Assembly: GCA_934133195.1 (NCBI GenBank)
Contig: CAKPAZ010000031.1
Location: 1 to 9,492 of the forward strand
Reading direction: 5' to 3'
DNA length: 9,492 nt
From: an uncultured Bacilli bacterium
GTDB taxonomy: Bacteria; Bacillota_I; Bacilli_A; ML615J-28; CAG-313
The position numbers were made by a program, and so were the translations under genes. The stretch's first letter is position 1. Each line of letters opens with the position of its first letter. Below, one piece after another: positions 6,506-9,492 of this stretch. A model generated the notes under the pieces. The model did no database searches. It was given only the letters and a program-made list of their open reading frames with translations, and had not been told where the DNA came from.

Positions 6506-6540
6506 GGTATGAATATCATCTGATATTCATACCTTTTCTT
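6506..6540 (+). terminator. Intrinsic terminator after the cupin gene
   Basis: GGTATGAATATC (6506-6517) pairs perfectly with GATATTCATACC (6522-6533), a 12-bp stem with a four-base loop, followed by TTTTCTTTG. It closes the M28-to-cupin cluster. It begins eight bases after the cupin stop and separates that cluster from the nucleotidase promoter just downstream. Confidence 0.92.
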
Positions 6541-6578
6541 TGTCTTTTTTGAAAAAATGTGATATAATTTGTTATAAT
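6540..6578 (+). promoter_or_regulatory. Two overlapping promoters for the nucleotidase gene
   Basis: The first candidate is TTGTCT (6540-6545), a 17-base spacer and TATAAT (6563-6568), with a TGTGA extension at 6558-6562. The second is TTGAAA (6549-6554), an 18-base spacer and TATAAT (6573-6578). Either would start transcription 20-35 bases before the ATG at 6607. The region is very AT-rich, so only one of the two may be used. Confidence 0.65.
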
Positions 6579-6606
6579 ATATGCTAAATATATAGGAGAT
6601 AATAAC

Positions 6607-9369
6607 ATGAAAAAATCATTCTTAAAACTAATTATTTTATTCCTATCATTCTTAACTCTTTGTAGTTGTCTTACAACTAAAAAGCTAGATGCTCCAATCA
6701 TTTTTGAAGAAAACTATGTTGTTAGATGGAATAAAATTACCAATGCAACCAGTTATATTATTAACATTAATGATGAAGAAATTGAAACTGATAAGCTTTT
6801 CTTTGATTTAAAGACTTTAAATCATACTGAATATAATGTGAAAGTAAAAGCCATCAATAAAGAAGAAAAATTAGAAAGTAAATATAGTAATAGTATTGTT
6901 ATCGTTTATTTTGAAGAAGATACCGAAAAATTAAATACACCAGTTCTTACAATTGATGGTAAAAAACTTTCATGGGAACAAATTGAAAATGCAGAAGCTT
7001 ACGATATTTATATTAATAACATTCGTTATGATACTACTAAAGAAACAATGTATGAACTAAATTTTAAAAAAGAAGGTACTTATACCATCTTTGTTAAAGC
7101 CATAAGTAGTAATAAAAAATATACCGAAAGTGATGCTAGTAATAGTGTTGAGTATATAAAAGAAATAACCACAATGACTATTGCAGAAGCAAAGGAAGCC
7201 ATTGATGAAAATCCTTATAATGATACTAAAATCACCATCATAGGAAAAGTAATCGGAATCGATTCTAATGGATACTTCCATGTAGCCGATGAAACTGGTG
7301 CTATCTATGTTCGTTCACAAATTGACTATGCGAAATACTATAATACAACTGTCAAAATTACAGGTTATGGATTTATATATCGTGGATCATATAATTATCC
7401 TGAATATACACGCCAAATAAAAAGTGATAACATTAAAATTGAACCATATACCGAAAGTGTTGTGACTCCTAAAGAAGTAGTAACCATTACTAAAAACCAG
7501 TTAATGGGCTATGATGAAGTTAGTTGCATGTACGCTCCTTTCTTCGGTAATGTAGTTTCAATTACCGGAATAGTTGAAGTAGGTTCAAGTAAGTACAATT
7601 TCTACCTAAATGATGAAGAAGGAAACCACCTAGTTCAAATTCATCATTACTCTTTGAATTTTAATAATACCATTGATGACTCAGAACGAAATATCTTCTT
7701 AAAACTTAATCATAAAGAAGTAACACTAAAAGGTATAATTTATCGTTATTACAATGCTGATTCAATATGGACCTTACAATGTATTGGCCTTGAAAATGAA
7801 GTGAGTGTAAATTATGATAAATTACTTCCTCCAACCATCAATGTTAGTAACCAAGTAGTATACTGGGATAAAGTAGATAATGCTACAGGATATAATATTT
7901 ATGTTAATGACCTTCTTGTTACCACCCTAGGTGCAGATGAAACGGAATATTCCTTTGAAAATTATACAAGTGGAACTTATAAAGTAAGAGTAACATCAAT
8001 TAATAATACAAGTTCTGATGTAACCGAAAGTAACTTAAGTAATGAAGTAATAATAAGAGTAGGTCTTGAAAACTCACAAGTTAATATCTTTATGGTCAAT
8101 GATACTCATGGAGCTTTTGTTGATGGTAACTTCCCAGGGGTTGAAAGAGTAAGTACTTTAATTAACAAACTTGAAGGAACTGATGGTGAATATATCAAAA
8201 TTGCTAATGGCGATATGTTCCAAGGAAGCTATGTTTCAAGTATACTATATGGAAAACCAATTCTTGATGCTTTAAATGAAATGAAATTTGATGCATTTAT
8301 CATCGGAAATCATGAGTTTGACTGGGGTATTGAAAAGATAGCTGAATACAAAGATGGTAACCTTGCTAATGGCGAAGCAAACTTCCCATTTGTTTGTGCT
8401 AACATCTATGACAAGAAAACTAATAAACTTTTAAGTTGGCTAGATCCATATACAATTGTAGAAAACAATGGTAAAAAAGTTGGTATCATAGGCTTAATTG
8501 GTCATAACCTTGAATCAAGCATTTTATCACAAAATGTGAAAGATTATGATTTTGTTTATCCATTACAAATTGTAAAAGATCTTGCTAAAGAATTAAGAAA
8601 TGATAAAAAATGTGATAGTGTTATTGTCTCAATTCATGACTATGATGCAGAATTAAATAATAACCTTGCTAAACTACAAGATGATGAAAGAATAGATGCC
8701 ATCCTTTGTGGACACACTCACTCAAATGAATATGATACCTTAACAAGAAGTGATGGCGTAAAGATTGCGGTAGTAGAAAATCGAGATAAAAACCAATCTG
8801 CCTCAACATTAAATCTAAAATTTGAAGGTAATGATTTAACTAACACTATTATGAATCGTTATTATCCTGAAAACTATAGTAAAGATACAAAACTAGCAAA
8901 ACTAATGGAAAAATATCAAGATACCATAAATGAAAGTAATCGTGTACTTGGTACTACAAATGAATACTTAAATCGCTCTACGCTTGGAATGTATGCAACC
9001 GCAGCAATGAAAGATGAGTATGATGCTGACATTTCAATTATGAATACAGGTGGAGTACGTGCATCCATTAGCTATGGAGAAATCACTGTTGCTAGCGTAT
9101 TTGAAGTATTCCCATTTAACAATCGTGTTTATGTAACTTATCTAAAAGGTAGTGCGGTAAAATCACTATATCAAAGCAATGGTAACTATCTATATTTCAA
9201 TGAAGAATTCAATGCCTTAAATATTGACAGTCAAAAAACATACAAGATTGCTGTTATCGATTATGTCTTTACCGGTCCATATTACACGGAGTTTACTGGT
9301 GTTGATTATGAGGATACAAACACAATATTAAGAGATTTATTAATTGATTATATAGACAATTTATATTAG
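6607..9369 (+). CDS. Multidomain lipoprotein 5'-nucleotidase/metallophosphatase (UshA type), 920 aa
   Basis: The lipobox L-C-S-C lipidates C21, placing the enzyme outside the cell. Modules in order: FN3-like about 27-101 and 109-186; OB-fold-like about 190-280 and 290-400; FN3-like about 405-487; metallophosphatase about 492-735; 5'-nucleotidase C-terminal domain about 779-915. Metal-site motifs are complete: D499 and H501 (NDTHG), D536 (NGDMFQG), N568-H569-E570 (GNHEFD), H677 (SIHDYD), H703 and H705 (GHTH). The C-terminal domain has R818 in NTGGVRA and F837-N838 in FPFNN, the usual substrate contacts. It should hydrolyse nucleotides or related phosphoesters for uptake. The OB plus phosphatase layout recalls Bacillus YhcR without its thermonuclease domain. 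AGGAG (6594-6598) lies eight bases before the start. The gene stands alone between its own promoter and terminator. Confidence 0.92.
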   Translation: MKKSFLKLIILFLSFLTLCSCLTTKKLDAPIIFEENYVVRWNKITNATSYIININDEEIETDKLFFDLKTLNHTEYNVKVKAINKEEKLESKYSNSIVIVYFEEDTEKLNTPVLTIDGKKLSWEQIENAEAYDIYINNIRYDTTKETMYELNFKKEGTYTIFVKAISSNKKYTESDASNSVEYIKEITTMTIAEAKEAIDENPYNDTKITIIGKVIGIDSNGYFHVADETGAIYVRSQIDYAKYYNTTVKITGYGFIYRGSYNYPEYTRQIKSDNIKIEPYTESVVTPKEVVTITKNQLMGYDEVSCMYAPFFGNVVSITGIVEVGSSKYNFYLNDEEGNHLVQIHHYSLNFNNTIDDSERNIFLKLNHKEVTLKGIIYRYYNADSIWTLQCIGLENEVSVNYDKLLPPTINVSNQVVYWDKVDNATGYNIYVNDLLVTTLGADETEYSFENYTSGTYKVRVTSINNTSSDVTESNLSNEVIIRVGLENSQVNIFMVNDTHGAFVDGNFPGVERVSTLINKLEGTDGEYIKIANGDMFQGSYVSSILYGKPILDALNEMKFDAFIIGNHEFDWGIEKIAEYKDGNLANGEANFPFVCANIYDKKTNKLLSWLDPYTIVENNGKKVGIIGLIGHNLESSILSQNVKDYDFVYPLQIVKDLAKELRNDKKCDSVIVSIHDYDAELNNNLAKLQDDERIDAILCGHTHSNEYDTLTRSDGVKIAVVENRDKNQSASTLNLKFEGNDLTNTIMNRYYPENYSKDTKLAKLMEKYQDTINESNRVLGTTNEYLNRSTLGMYATAAMKDEYDADISIMNTGGVRASISYGEITVASVFEVFPFNNRVYVTYLKGSAVKSLYQSNGNYLYFNEEFNALNIDSQKTYKIAVIDYVFTGPYYTEFTGVDYEDTNTILRDLLIDYIDNLY

Positions 9370-9394
9370 GCTTATCAATCGATAAGCCTTTTTT
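9368..9394 (+). terminator. Intrinsic terminator of the nucleotidase gene
   Basis: GGCTTATC (9369-9376) and GATAAGCC (9381-9388) form a perfect 8-bp stem with loop AATC, extended by A9368-T9389 and followed by TTTTTT (9389-9394). The last two bases of the TAG stop codon are part of the stem. Confidence 0.92.
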
Positions 9395-9413
9395 ATATAA
9401 AATATTCATAACA

Positions 9414-9424
9414 TGTGATATAAC
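9414..9424 (+). promoter_or_regulatory. Possible extended -10 element near the right edge
   Basis: TGTGATATAAC resembles the other extended -10 elements of this window (five of six in the hexamer). There is no convincing -35, and no start codon with a ribosome site follows before the window ends. The stretch 9395-9492 otherwise holds one small hairpin (9425-9441) and no gene I can support. Confidence 0.3.
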
Positions 9425-9492
9425 CCGAGTTTGCCACTTGGAAATGTAAAAAAATCACTTATGTTAAATTTTCTTTCTCATAAAAACTAGGT

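Noticed and set aside
9445..9492. preQ1-I riboswitch tail (ATAAAAACTAGG at the right edge)
   Set aside because: The A-rich tail resembles the end of a preQ1-I aptamer, but the required upstream stem and C-rich loop are missing.

Overview
This is an AT-rich window (GC clearly below 40%) from a low-GC Gram-positive-type bacterium. Strong AGGAGG-type ribosome binding sites, extended -10 promoters, T-tailed terminators and three lipobox lipoproteins point to Bacillota or an Acholeplasma/Izemoplasma-like branch near the Mollicutes. Tryptophan is encoded by TGG, and TGA ends two genes, so the code is the standard bacterial one and not the Mycoplasma/Spiroplasma code. The exact taxon cannot be fixed from the sequence alone.

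Left block (1-1311, + strand): the 3' end of an unrecognised gene entering from the left edge, then an unrecognised 313-aa lipoprotein 23 bp downstream, closed by a terminator that also serves the genes arriving from the right.

Minus-strand block (1310-3053): a tight two-gene unit in transcription order TPR protein, then DUF4037-type nucleotidyltransferase-fold protein, with overlapping reading frames. It faces the next block across a short divergent promoter region (3054-3156) whose two -10 elements form an inverted repeat.

Middle block (3157-6533, + strand): four closely packed genes: a cytoplasmic M28 zinc aminopeptidase, a flavin reductase-like FMN protein, a lipid-anchored HtrA-type serine protease with a PDZ domain, and a small cupin. 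Gaps are 3, 74 and 1 bp. The first promoter found is before M28 and the first terminator after the cupin. The 74-bp gap before the protease holds a PerR/Fur-like palindrome and may contain a second promoter. The genes suggest protein turnover and quality control plus redox or small-molecule housekeeping, but no single pathway is proven.

Right block (6540-9394, + strand): a monocistronic 920-aa lipoprotein with three fibronectin-III-like modules, two OB-fold-like modules and a UshA-type 5'-nucleotidase/metallophosphatase, probably salvaging nucleotides outside the cell. It has its own promoter and terminator. The last 98 bases hold a promoter-like element and a small hairpin but no recognisable gene.

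There are no RNA genes, CRISPR arrays, insertion sequences or phage genes. The least characterised unit is the TPR/DUF4037 pair.
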